A stretch of DNA of 64,000 bases from JAWKRB01 sp041389885. GTDB taxonomy: Bacteria > Myxococcota_A > Polyangia > Polyangiales > Ga0077539. The notes below the pieces were generated by a model. The model ran no database searches and was not told the DNA's origin. It worked only from the letters and a program-made list of their open reading frames with translations. Made by a program: the position numbers and the translations under genes. Where the stretch lies: the NCBI GenBank assembly GCA_041389885.1, contig JAWKRB010000009.1:62001-126000 (forward strand). Direction: 5' to 3'. Positions 49,816 to 57,896 of the stretch are shown piece by piece. Numbering within the stretch: the first letter of the stretch is position 1; the number at the start of each line of letters is the position of its first letter.

Positions 49816-50451
49816 ATGGACCGCAGGGGCGCTTTGCGGCATCAAGGCCCGGTGCGCGCCCTGGCGTTCTCTCTCGGCCTCGCGGTGACCCTGAGCGGCG
49901 CGACGGCGCGGGGGCAGGGGACCGACCCGCCCCGGCGCAGCTCGTGGGTCATCCCGACGCTCCACGGGGGCGGCCAGCTGCTCTTGCAGCGGGTGGGGCT
50001 CTCGGTGCTCTACGGCAGCGCGTTCACCCTCGACGACCCTGCCCGCGCCGCCCAGAGCTTCGGCCGCGCCTGGACCACCCCGCCGCTCTTCGACGCCTCC
50101 CGCAGGGTCTTCGAGTGGGACCGAGACATCTTCTACATCAACCTCTTCGGCCACGGGCTCATGGGGAGCGAGCTCTACCTCCGCGCGCGTCAGTGCGGGC
50201 ACGACTTCGCGTCCTCGCTGCTGTTCACCGCGGGGATGTCCTTCGCGTGGGAGTACCTCGTCGAGTCGTGGCACGCGCAGCCCTCGGCCCTCGACCTCGT
50301 GTGGACGCCCCTGGGCGGCGCGCTGATCGGGGAGTTCCGCTACGTCGCCTGGGAGCTCGCGGGGCGCCTCCCCCCGACGCCGCGCCGGGTGGTCCGCGCG
50401 ATCGTCGACCCCTTTGGCGAGCTTGAGCGGGGCCTCGGCTCCGACTGCTGA
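49816..50451 (+). CDS. Exported DUF3943-like protein
   Basis: 211 residues from ATG 49816, or 199 from GTG 49852, which places the signal peptide ('LAFSLGLAVTLSGATARGQG') directly at the start. It contains 'DIFYINLFGHGLMGSELYLR', 'LLFTAGMSFAWEYLVESWHA' and 'ALDLVWTPLGGALIGEFRYV', closely matching the core of DUF3943, a family of exported proteins with membrane-buried segments: the GHP-type His, the WE motif and the P-x-GG motif. Function unknown. The 3' end forms a stop-codon hairpin with the pyrophosphatase gene. Confidence 0.72.
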   Translation: MDRRGALRHQGPVRALAFSLGLAVTLSGATARGQGTDPPRRSSWVIPTLHGGGQLLLQRVGLSVLYGSAFTLDDPARAAQSFGRAWTTPPLFDASRRVFEWDRDIFYINLFGHGLMGSELYLRARQCGHDFASSLLFTAGMSFAWEYLVESWHAQPSALDLVWTPLGGALIGEFRYVAWELAGRLPPTPRRVVRAIVDPFGELERGLGSDC

Positions 50452-50461
50452 GGCCCTCAGC
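50447..50461. terminator. Stop-codon hairpin between convergent genes
   Basis: GCTGAGG-C-CCTCAGC, a perfect 7-1-7 inverted repeat containing both stop codons. The one-base loop cannot form as a hairpin without opening a pair, and no T-run follows; as a terminator it is a guess. Confidence 0.3.
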
Positions 50462-51062
50462 CGCCGAAGCGCTCGACGTAGTCTTCGACGCTCGCGGCGA
50501 GCACCCTCGCGGCGTCGTCGCGGCCATAGACCCGCGCGATGTCGACGGGCTGCTCGCCGCTGCCGGGCTTGAGCTTGTAGGTGACGAAGTAGTGCCGCAG
50601 CCGATCGACCAGGGCGGGGGGGAGGTCGGCGAGGTCCCTCGCGGCGCTCCACACCGGGTCCTTGTCGAGCACGGCGATGATCTTGTCGTCGGCCTCGCCC
50701 CCGTCGATCATGAGCAGCCCGCCCACGGGGCGCGCGCAGAGCAGCACGTCGGAGCGGTTGATCGGCCGCTCGGAGATCACGCAGATGTCCAGCGGATCCC
50801 CGTCGCCCCGCTCGACCCCCGCGAGCCTCGCCACGCGGTCGCCGCAGTACGTGCGAGGCACGAAGCCGTAGAGCGTGGGCGGCAGCGACGCCGAGAGCTG
50901 CGGGCGGTCGACCTTGAGGTACCCGCTCTCCTTGTCGATCTCCCACTTGATGGTGTCGAAGGGCGTGATCTCGATGTAGGCGTGCACCACGTCGGGCGCG
51001 CTGGGGCCCACCGAGAGGCCGTGCCAGGGGTGCGGTCGGTAGCGCTCGAAGAAGGTCTTCAC
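50457..51062 (-). CDS. ppa: Inorganic pyrophosphatase, family I
   Basis: About 201 residues from GTG 51062, which has GAGAGGG four bases upstream; an in-frame GTG at 51080 is possible. It splits pyrophosphate and so pulls biosynthetic reactions forward. The metal-binding motif 'GDGDPLDICVISERPI' (D-G-D-P-L-D) is present, along with 'TIKWEIDKESGYLKVDRP', 'YGFVPRTYCGD', 'DDKIIAVLDKDP' and 'FVTYK'. Divergent from sthA with 86 bases between. The sequence is that of the larger, plant/protist-like subgroup rather than the E. coli type; this is a judgement by eye. Confidence 0.92.
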   Translation of the reverse strand: MKTFFERYRPHPWHGLSVGPSAPDVVHAYIEITPFDTIKWEIDKESGYLKVDRPQLSASLPPTLYGFVPRTYCGDRVARLAGVERGDGDPLDICVISERPINRSDVLLCARPVGGLLMIDGGEADDKIIAVLDKDPVWSAARDLADLPPALVDRLRHYFVTYKLKPGSGEQPVDIARVYGRDDAARVLAASVEDYVERFGG

Positions 51063-51148
51063 GGCGCCCTCTCGTACCACGCGCGTGACGTTGCGCTCGC
51101 CCCCGGCGCCGCGATTCCACTAGGATGCGCGCCCGCTCACGGAGACCC

Positions 51149-52576
51149 ATGCCCATGCGACGATCGATCCCCTCCCTCCCGTCGACCCCAGCGCACTACG
51201 ACGTCGTCGTCATCGGCAGCGGGCCGGGGGGGGAGGGCGCGGCGATGAAGGCCGCCAAGGCGGGCCGCAGCGTCGCGATGATCGAGAAGTACGTCGACGT
51301 CGGCGGCGGCTGCACCCACTGGGGCACCATCCCCTCCAAGGCCCTGCGCCACGCGATCTCGCAGCTCGCGAACTTTCGCGCCAACCCCCTCTTCAACCCG
51401 ATCCTCGAGAACTACCAGGTCGAGCTCCCGCTGCTGCTGCGGCAGAGCGAGAGCGTGATTCGCCGCCAGGTCGCGCTGCGCCACGGGTTCTACGAGCGAA
51501 ACCGCGTGCGGGTGATTCACGGGCGAGGGCGCTTCATCGACCCCCACCGGCTGCTCATCGAGGGCGAGAACGGCTCCGCCGAGGAGATCACCGCCGACAC
51601 CGTGGTGATCGCGACGGGCTCGCGGCCCTACCGCCCGCCCTTCGTCGACTTCAACAACCCGCGCATCTGCGACAGCGACACGATCCTGCGCGTGCGCGAG
51701 ACGCCGGGCACGATCACGATCTACGGCGCGGGCGTCATCGGCTGCGAGTACGGCTCGATGTTTCGCACCCTCGGGATGAAGGTGAACCTCATCAACACCC
51801 GCGACAAGCTGCTCTCGATGCTCGACGACGAGATCGTCGACGCCCTCGCGTACCACCTCCGCGACCAGGGCTGCGTGATCCGCCACGGCGAGGAGTGCGA
51901 GCTCATCGAGGCCGTCGACGACGGGGTGATCCTGCACCTCAAGAGCGGCAAGCGGGTCAAGAGCGACGTGCTGCTCTGGTGCAACGGGCGCACGGGCAAC
52001 ACCCAGGAGATGGGCCTCGAAGACATCGGCATCACCCCCGACGCGCGGGGCAACCTCAAGGTCAACGAGAGCTACCAGACCGCGGTGCCGCACGTGTACG
52101 CGGTGGGCGACGTCATCGGCCAGCCCTCCCTCGCCAGCGCCAGCTACGACCAGGGGCGCTCGGCCGCCGGGCACATCATCGGCGAGCCCGACTCGCGGCT
52201 CTCGAAGGACATCCCCACCGGCATCTACACCACCCCCGAGATCAGCTCCGTGGGCCGCAACGAGCGCGAGCTCACGCAGATGAAGGTGCCCTACGAGGTG
52301 GGCCACTCGCTCTTTCGCAGCCTCGCGCGCGCCCAGATCACCGGGCAGACCGCGGGGATGCTGAAGATCCTCTTTCACCGCGAGACGCTGGAGATCCTCG
52401 GCGTGCACTGCTTCGGGCACCAGGCCGCGGAGATCATTCACATCGGCCAGGCGATCATGTCGCAGCCGCCGCCCAACAACACGATCAACTTCTTCGTGAC
52501 CACGACGTTCAACTACCCGACGATGGCCGAGGCCTACCGCGTCGCGGCGCTCAACGGGCTCAACCGCCTGTTCTGA
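51149..52576 (+). CDS. sthA: Soluble pyridine nucleotide transhydrogenase
   Basis: 475 residues from ATG 51149 (GGAGA just upstream); ATG 51155 is an alternative. It transfers electrons between NADPH and NAD. FAD-binding 'VVIGSGPGGEGAAMKAAKAG', the site 'GGGCTHWGTIPSKALRHAIS' (only one of the two disulfide Cys found in lipoamide dehydrogenase, which is the hallmark of SthA), the second GxGxxG 'IYGAGVIGCEYGSMF', and 'NNTINFFVTTTFNYPTMAEA' near the C terminus. The family call is firm. Faces ppa across a shared upstream region that holds TAGGAT at 51120-51125, a possible -10 element. Confidence 0.94.
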   Translation: MPMRRSIPSLPSTPAHYDVVVIGSGPGGEGAAMKAAKAGRSVAMIEKYVDVGGGCTHWGTIPSKALRHAISQLANFRANPLFNPILENYQVELPLLLRQSESVIRRQVALRHGFYERNRVRVIHGRGRFIDPHRLLIEGENGSAEEITADTVVIATGSRPYRPPFVDFNNPRICDSDTILRVRETPGTITIYGAGVIGCEYGSMFRTLGMKVNLINTRDKLLSMLDDEIVDALAYHLRDQGCVIRHGEECELIEAVDDGVILHLKSGKRVKSDVLLWCNGRTGNTQEMGLEDIGITPDARGNLKVNESYQTAVPHVYAVGDVIGQPSLASASYDQGRSAAGHIIGEPDSRLSKDIPTGIYTTPEISSVGRNERELTQMKVPYEVGHSLFRSLARAQITGQTAGMLKILFHRETLEILGVHCFGHQAAEIIHIGQAIMSQPPPNNTINFFVTTTFNYPTMAEAYRVAALNGLNRLF

Positions 52577-52580
52577 TCGC

Positions 52581-53708
52581 TCAGCGCCGCAGCACCCTGG
52601 GCCACACGGTGCCCGAGCGGTGACGCGTCAGCACCAGCTGCCAGAGCTGCATCGCGCGGGCGCGAAAGGTGCCCGCGCAGCTCAGGAGGTAGTAGCGCCA
52701 GCGGCGGCGAAAGCGCTCGTCGTAGCGGGGGCTCAGCCGCTGGATCGCCCCCCAGGCGGCCTCGAAGCGCTCGTGCCAGGCCATGAGCGTGAGGTCGTAG
52801 TCGGGCCCCAGGGAGTGCCAGTCTTCGAGGGCGAAGAGGCCCTCGGCGCTCTGGGTGATCTCCGCCGCGGAGGGGATGTACCCGTTGGGGAAGATCCGCT
52901 CGGTGATCCAGCGGTCGGGGTGGAGGCGGGTGAGGTCGCTGCCGATGGTGTGCAGCACGAAGAAGCCCGAGGGCTTCATCACGGCGTGCACCCGCTCCAT
53001 GTACGTGCGGAGGTTGCGCTTGCCGACGGCCTCGAGCATGGCGATCGAGACGACCTTGTCCCACTGCCCGCGGACGTCGCGGTAGTCGCGCTTCAGGACC
53101 TCGACGTCGAGACCCGCGCAGCGCTCCCTCGCCCCCGCGATCTGCGCGTCGGAGATGTTCAGCGCGGTGACCGAGCAGCCGCGCTCCCGCGCGAGGTGCT
53201 CGGCCAGGCCGCCCCACCCGCACCCGATCTCGAGCACCCGGTCGCCGGGGGACGCGTGGAGCTTGCTCGCGACGAGCTCCAGCTTCGCCCGCTGCGCGGC
53301 GTCGAGGTCCTCGGCGTCGGACCAGTACGCGCAGGAGTACTGCATCTTCGGGTCGAGCCACGCGGCGAAGAAGTCGTTGCCCAGGTCGTAGTGCGCGTCG
53401 ACCACGAGTCGGGCGCGGGCCTTCGACTGGAGGTTGGTGAACTGGTAGCGCGCGCGGTTCACGAGCCGCCCGAGCCCGCTCGACGGCGACTTCGGCGCGA
53501 GCGCGACTGCGTGAAAGAGCGCGTCGAGCGCGTCGCACTCCCACCAGCCGTCGACGTAGGCGTCGCCGAAGCCCAGCGACCCGTCCCGCGCCACGCGGTC
53601 GAAGAGCCGCTCGTCGAGCACGCGCAGGTCCCGCGGCGCGTCGCCGCCGACGCGAACGCCGGCGCGCTCGAACATCTCGGTGATCTTCTTGCGCGCCACC
53701 CCGCTCAC
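52581..53708 (-). CDS. cfa: Cyclopropane-fatty-acyl-phospholipid synthase
   Basis: 375 residues from GTG 53708, which overlaps the stop of the histidine kinase (GTGA). SAM-dependent methyl transfer onto unsaturated membrane lipid chains. The N-terminal domain has 'LGFGDAYVDGWWECDALD'; 'VVDAHYDLGNDFFAAWLDPK' and 'YSCAYWSDAEDLDAAQRAK' precede the SAM motif 'VLEIGCGWGGLAEHLARE' (about 177), and 'MLEAVGKRNLRTYM' and 'DWHSLGPDYDLTL' complete the family signature. The length is like E. coli Cfa. Coupling to the phc-like signalling genes suggests that membrane composition is a target or co-expressed function. Confidence 0.93.
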   Translation of the reverse strand: MSGVARKKITEMFERAGVRVGGDAPRDLRVLDERLFDRVARDGSLGFGDAYVDGWWECDALDALFHAVALAPKSPSSGLGRLVNRARYQFTNLQSKARARLVVDAHYDLGNDFFAAWLDPKMQYSCAYWSDAEDLDAAQRAKLELVASKLHASPGDRVLEIGCGWGGLAEHLARERGCSVTALNISDAQIAGARERCAGLDVEVLKRDYRDVRGQWDKVVSIAMLEAVGKRNLRTYMERVHAVMKPSGFFVLHTIGSDLTRLHPDRWITERIFPNGYIPSAAEITQSAEGLFALEDWHSLGPDYDLTLMAWHERFEAAWGAIQRLSPRYDERFRRRWRYYLLSCAGTFRARAMQLWQLVLTRHRSGTVWPRVLRR

Positions 53709-56413
53709 GCGCCCGCCTCCGCGCGAGGCCGATCTGAGCCTCGGCTCCCCTGAGCCGTCGGGATCCGCACGGTGAAGCACGCGCCCCCCAGCTCCGACTC
53801 GGTGATCGTGATGGTCCCCTGATGCTCCGCGATGACCCGCCACACGATCGCCAGCCCCATCCCGGTCCCCTTTCCCGCCTCCTTCGTCGTGAAGAAGGGG
53901 CGAAACACCCGCCGTCGGTTCTCCGGCGACACGCCGGGTCCGTTGTCTGACACCTGCAGCAGCACCTCGTCGCCGTCGAGGCGCCCGCGCACCACCACCC
54001 TGCCGCCCTCTTCGGGCGCGGCCTCGATCGCGTTCTGCAGGAGGTTCGACACCACCTGCTGGAGCTCGTCCGCGACGCCCTCGATCGCGCCCACGCCCTC
54101 CAGGGAGAGCTGGAGCACGCCCTTCGCCCCGGTCGCCGGGCCCACGACGTCGGCGACGTCTCGGGTCATCGCGAACAGGTCGAGCGGCTGCGGGGCGCGG
54201 TTGTACCCCTCCTTGGCGTAGCGCTGCATCAGAGACACCGTGCCTCCGATGCGAACCACCCCCGAGCGCGCGGTGTTCAAGAAGCTCTCGATGCGCCCCC
54301 TGGCCGCGCCGCGCTGCGCCTCGCTCGCGGCGTCGAGGGCGGCCAGGTCGCGCTCGATCAGCGTGAGCGACTGCTTGATGTAGTTCAGCGGGTTGTTGAT
54401 CTCGTGCGCGAGGCCGCCGGCGACGGTCTCGAGCGAGGCCATCTGCGAGCGCATCACGGCCTGCACGGTCTGGTCGGTGCGGCGGATGTTGGCGCGCACC
54501 GTCGCGAGGAGCTCGCGCGGCGAGAACGGCTTGGTGAGGTACGCGTTCACCCCCGTGTCGACGCCCGCGAGGCGGTCCTCCAGGTCGCCGCGGGCGGTGA
54601 GCATGACGATGGGGATCTCACGGAGCTCCGGGTCCTCGCGCACCCTCCGGGTGAGGCTGAGGCCGTCCATCACGGGCATCATCAGGTCGGTGACGATCAG
54701 GTCGGGGCGGAGCTTCGACGCGAGCTGCAGCCCCTGCGCCCCGTCGCTCGCGATGATCACCCGCATGGTCTGGTGCAGGGTGATGTGCACGAGCCGCGCG
54801 ACATCCGGCGTGTCCTCCACCACGAGGACGGTGTGCTCGTGGTCGCGCTCGTGCTCGTCGCGCTCCACCACCCTGCGCTCGGTGGCCTTCGCGAGGTCGA
54901 GGAACCTGAAATCGTTTCGCATCGAGATGTCGCGGGTGAAGTCCGCGAGCGGGCTGTCCCTCCGCTCGGCGGCGACCTCGCGCTCGAGGGTTCGGCGCTC
55001 GAGCACGTCGTCGGAGAAGTGCTCGCGGCCCAGCCGCAGCGAGACGACGAAGAGCGCGCCTTCGCCCGGCTTCGAGGTGGCGTGGATGTCTCCGCCGTGG
55101 AGGTCGACGAGCTCCTTCGCGAGGGCGAGGCCAATCCCCGTGCCGCCGCGCTCGGGGCGCACGTTGGGAGACTCCTGCTCGGACTGATAGAAGCGCTCGA
55201 AGATGCGCTGCGAGTCGCTCTCGGGAAAGCCCGGCCCGCTGTCCTGCACCCACACGCTGGCGCGGCTCTCATCGAGGCGCACGCCCACCTCGATGCGCCC
55301 CTGGTTCGGGGTGAAGCGCGCGGCGTTCGCGATGAGGTTCACGAAGACGCGCTCGATGCGGTCGCCGTCGACCCAGACCATCACCGGCGTCTCGGGTCCG
55401 TCGAAGACGAGGTCGATCTGCTTGCGCTCCACCAGCGGCGCGCACTGCGCGCAGAGGCCGCGCAGAAACGCCGAGAGGTCCTGCTCGGCGATGCGGAGCC
55501 GCAGCCTGGCCTCCTCGATGCGCGAGAGGTCGAGGAGGTCGCCGATGAGCTTGAGGAGCTGCGCGCCGTTTCGGTAGATCGACCGCAGGGTGGTGCGCTG
55601 CCCGTCGGTGACGGGGCCGTGGTCGCCGTCGATCAAGAGCTCGAGGGGCGACAGGATCATCGCCAGCGGGGTCTTGAGGTCGTGGGTGATGTTCGCGAAG
55701 AACCGCGACTTGAAGCGCTCGCGGCGCCGAATCTCGTCGGCGGCCTCGCGGAGGCGCTCGCTGGCGAGCTCCAGCCGGAGCTGGTCGCCCACGGTCTTGC
55801 GCTCGCGGCGGTAGGTGTACTCCTGGCCGGTGGCGACCACGAGCGAGGTGCTGATCACGAAGCTGAGCGGGATGATGACCCTGGTGTCGAGCACGTTCGC
55901 GAGGTCGGGCCAGTTGATCGCGACGAACCCCAGCACCATCGTGCCGTGGATCGTCAGCGCGACCCGCGCGGGCCAGAGAAACACCAGCCCCGCGCCCACC
56001 ATCACCAGCATCAGACCGTTCGAGTACGGCGACCGGAGGCCGCCGAAGTAGTGGGTCATGACGCAGATCGAGCCGCCCGCGGTGGCGATCAGCGCGCCGG
56101 TGACGAGGTGCGCGTGGCGCTCGAAGAACACCGTCCTCCGCGCGAGCACCGCGAGCGCCGCGAGCGCCCACGAGACGGCGCGCACCCCGAGCACGATGCG
56201 CTGCGCCTCCGGCGACATCACCACGCGGTCGAGGGCGATGAAGAGCGGGTGAAACGTGAGGATCAGCAGCGCCGCCACCACCAGGGCCCGGCGGTTGTGA
56301 CGCACCGACCACGCCGACCACGCCGCCTCGAAGCGAAGCGGCGGGACCGCTGGGAGGGCGTTATCGGGGTCGAGTGAGGACGGCGAAAAGATTGTAGCCC
56401 ATCGGCTCGACAT
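53705..56413 (-). CDS. Membrane hybrid histidine kinase (6TM-HK-REC-HK), PhcS-like position
   Basis: 902 residues. The first ~200 residues contain about six membrane helices ('LVVAALLILTFHPLFIAL', 'LGVRAVSWALAALAVLA', 'MVLGFVAINWPDL', 'IIPLSFVISTSLVVATG'). HK1: His box 'ITHDLKTPLAMIL' (H244), N box 'NLIANAARF', G2 'GGTGIGLALAKEL'. A receiver domain at 528-645 has Asp576 in 'LIVTDLMMPVMDG'. HK2: 'AHEINNPLNYI' (H670), 'LLQNAIEAAPEEG', 'GTGMGLAIV'. Its start overlaps the methyltransferase end by 53 bases. The first-domain layout matches PhcS-type membrane kinases, which sense fatty acid methyl esters; ligand unproven. Confidence 0.85.
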   Translation of the reverse strand: MSSRWATIFSPSSLDPDNALPAVPPLRFEAAWSAWSVRHNRRALVVAALLILTFHPLFIALDRVVMSPEAQRIVLGVRAVSWALAALAVLARRTVFFERHAHLVTGALIATAGGSICVMTHYFGGLRSPYSNGLMLVMVGAGLVFLWPARVALTIHGTMVLGFVAINWPDLANVLDTRVIIPLSFVISTSLVVATGQEYTYRRERKTVGDQLRLELASERLREAADEIRRRERFKSRFFANITHDLKTPLAMILSPLELLIDGDHGPVTDGQRTTLRSIYRNGAQLLKLIGDLLDLSRIEEARLRLRIAEQDLSAFLRGLCAQCAPLVERKQIDLVFDGPETPVMVWVDGDRIERVFVNLIANAARFTPNQGRIEVGVRLDESRASVWVQDSGPGFPESDSQRIFERFYQSEQESPNVRPERGGTGIGLALAKELVDLHGGDIHATSKPGEGALFVVSLRLGREHFSDDVLERRTLEREVAAERRDSPLADFTRDISMRNDFRFLDLAKATERRVVERDEHERDHEHTVLVVEDTPDVARLVHITLHQTMRVIIASDGAQGLQLASKLRPDLIVTDLMMPVMDGLSLTRRVREDPELREIPIVMLTARGDLEDRLAGVDTGVNAYLTKPFSPRELLATVRANIRRTDQTVQAVMRSQMASLETVAGGLAHEINNPLNYIKQSLTLIERDLAALDAASEAQRGAARGRIESFLNTARSGVVRIGGTVSLMQRYAKEGYNRAPQPLDLFAMTRDVADVVGPATGAKGVLQLSLEGVGAIEGVADELQQVVSNLLQNAIEAAPEEGGRVVVRGRLDGDEVLLQVSDNGPGVSPENRRRVFRPFFTTKEAGKGTGMGLAIVWRVIAEHQGTITITESELGGACFTVRIPTAQGSRGSDRPRAEAGA

Positions 56414-57860
56414 CGATGCGTACCTCCGCGCCGGGGGCGCCTTCGCTGGCGAAGGCGAACATCTCGTCCCTCGATTTGTAGACGCAGTACCAGTCGAGGT
56501 GGAACTCGAGGAGCCAGCGCGCGGTGACCTCGGGGACGACGTTGCCGATCCAGGCCGAGCCCCCCGGCGCGAGGCTCCCGTACAGGCTCGAGGTGAGCAT
56601 CGTCGACTTGCGCTGGTCGAGGTAGTCGAAGAGCCCCGCGCACAGCACGATGTCGAAGGTGCCGTTCTGCTTCAGCAGCATCGGGTCGGCGAGGAGGCGC
56701 TTGATGGAGTCGTGGAGGTACACGATGCGCACGCGGCTCCCCCAGCGGCTCGACACCAGCTGCTGCAGCCGCGGGAAGGCGAACGACAGCGCCCGCTTGT
56801 CCTGGTCGAAGAGCACGAGCTCGACCTCGCCGCGGATGTCCCTCACCTCGGAGAGCGTCTCGAAGATCTCCTGCGCGGGCCCCGCCGCGACGGAGATGAT
56901 CCGCGTGAGGTCGGAGCGCCCGCCGTTCTGGAGCCGCTCGATGAGCTGAGACTTGAGGTGGTCCTTGCGGCTGCGGATCATCGCCGAGGGGTCGAAGGAC
57001 ACCCCCCAGAGGTGCATCGCCCTCGCGAACAGCGTGGCGCCCTCGAAGGGCCGCTCGTAGATGAAGCGCATGATCTCGAAGTCGCCGGGGTAGTTCAGCG
57101 GCTTGGTGCGCGCGCGGTGGAGGATCGGCGCGGGCATCATCAGCTCGTCGAGGTGCCTCTGCGAGAGCCTCTTGAGCTGGGGCAGCGCCTCCGCCGCCAC
57201 GGCCTTCATCTCGTTGTCGAGCGCGCGACCGATCTCGGTGACCTCGGCGACGAAGCCCGTGCGCAGCACCTCGATCAGCGTCGTGCGCGCGGCGCTGTCG
57301 TCGCCGTTCAGCACCGACCAAGGGAGGTCCTTCTCGAGGCGGTCGAGGTCGGCGCGCGCGTCTTCGAAGAGCAGCCGCAGCTCGCACACGAGGGACTTGA
57401 AGCGGTCATAGCCGTCGACGTGCCAGGGGCGGCGACGCACCGAGAGGTCGATCCCCTCGCGCGCCTGCCAGAGCCGCACGTCCCGCGCGCCGAGCACGTC
57501 GTCGACGTCCATCAGCCCGTCGCTGAACGAAGCGCCCACGACCCACTGCTCGTCGCGGGCCCGCGCCGAGGTCACGACGCCCGCGCCGCGATAGGTCTCG
57601 TGGTCGTCGAAGCGAATCACCAGCTCGCCGATGGTCGCCCCGACCTCAGGCACCGTGATGCCCTCGGGCCACACCACCGCGACCCCGTTCTGGGAGACAT
57701 CGCACAGCGCGGGGCTGATCGAGAGCTCGCCCAGCACCATGGTGACCCCAAGGTCCATCGGACCGAAGTCGACCTGGGAGTATCGCTCAGGCCGAAATCG
57801 AACGGCGGGGCCGACGGCACCCTCCAGCTCGTCATAGTTCTTGTTGGGTTGCCGGGTCAT
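56361..57860 (-). CDS. PilZ-like domain fused to a PhcB-type SAM-dependent methyltransferase
   Basis: 499 residues. N-terminal PilZ-like domain (about 20-125) with the 'CDVSQNGVAVVWP' motif (D-x-S-x-x-G), but the RxxxR that binds c-di-GMP is only approximate. Residues 250-499 are a class I methyltransferase: 'KPLNYPGDFEIMRFIYERP' (about 253), which is typical of proteins annotated as 3-hydroxypalmitate methyl ester synthesis (PhcB) proteins, SAM motif 'IISVAAGPAQEIFE' (about 321), 'LFDQDKRALSF' (about 350) and 'FDIVLCAGLFDYL' (about 402). PhcB of Ralstonia methylates a 3-hydroxy fatty acid to give a quorum signal. It sits between two kinases, as phcB sits with phcS and phcR. Confidence 0.82.
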   Translation of the reverse strand: MTRQPNKNYDELEGAVGPAVRFRPERYSQVDFGPMDLGVTMVLGELSISPALCDVSQNGVAVVWPEGITVPEVGATIGELVIRFDDHETYRGAGVVTSARARDEQWVVGASFSDGLMDVDDVLGARDVRLWQAREGIDLSVRRRPWHVDGYDRFKSLVCELRLLFEDARADLDRLEKDLPWSVLNGDDSAARTTLIEVLRTGFVAEVTEIGRALDNEMKAVAAEALPQLKRLSQRHLDELMMPAPILHRARTKPLNYPGDFEIMRFIYERPFEGATLFARAMHLWGVSFDPSAMIRSRKDHLKSQLIERLQNGGRSDLTRIISVAAGPAQEIFETLSEVRDIRGEVELVLFDQDKRALSFAFPRLQQLVSSRWGSRVRIVYLHDSIKRLLADPMLLKQNGTFDIVLCAGLFDYLDQRKSTMLTSSLYGSLAPGGSAWIGNVVPEVTARWLLEFHLDWYCVYKSRDEMFAFASEGAPGAEVRIDVEPMGYNLFAVLTRPR

Positions 57861-57896
57861 CGCGGGTTCTCAGTAGGGGAGCGCGCCCGACCGAGA

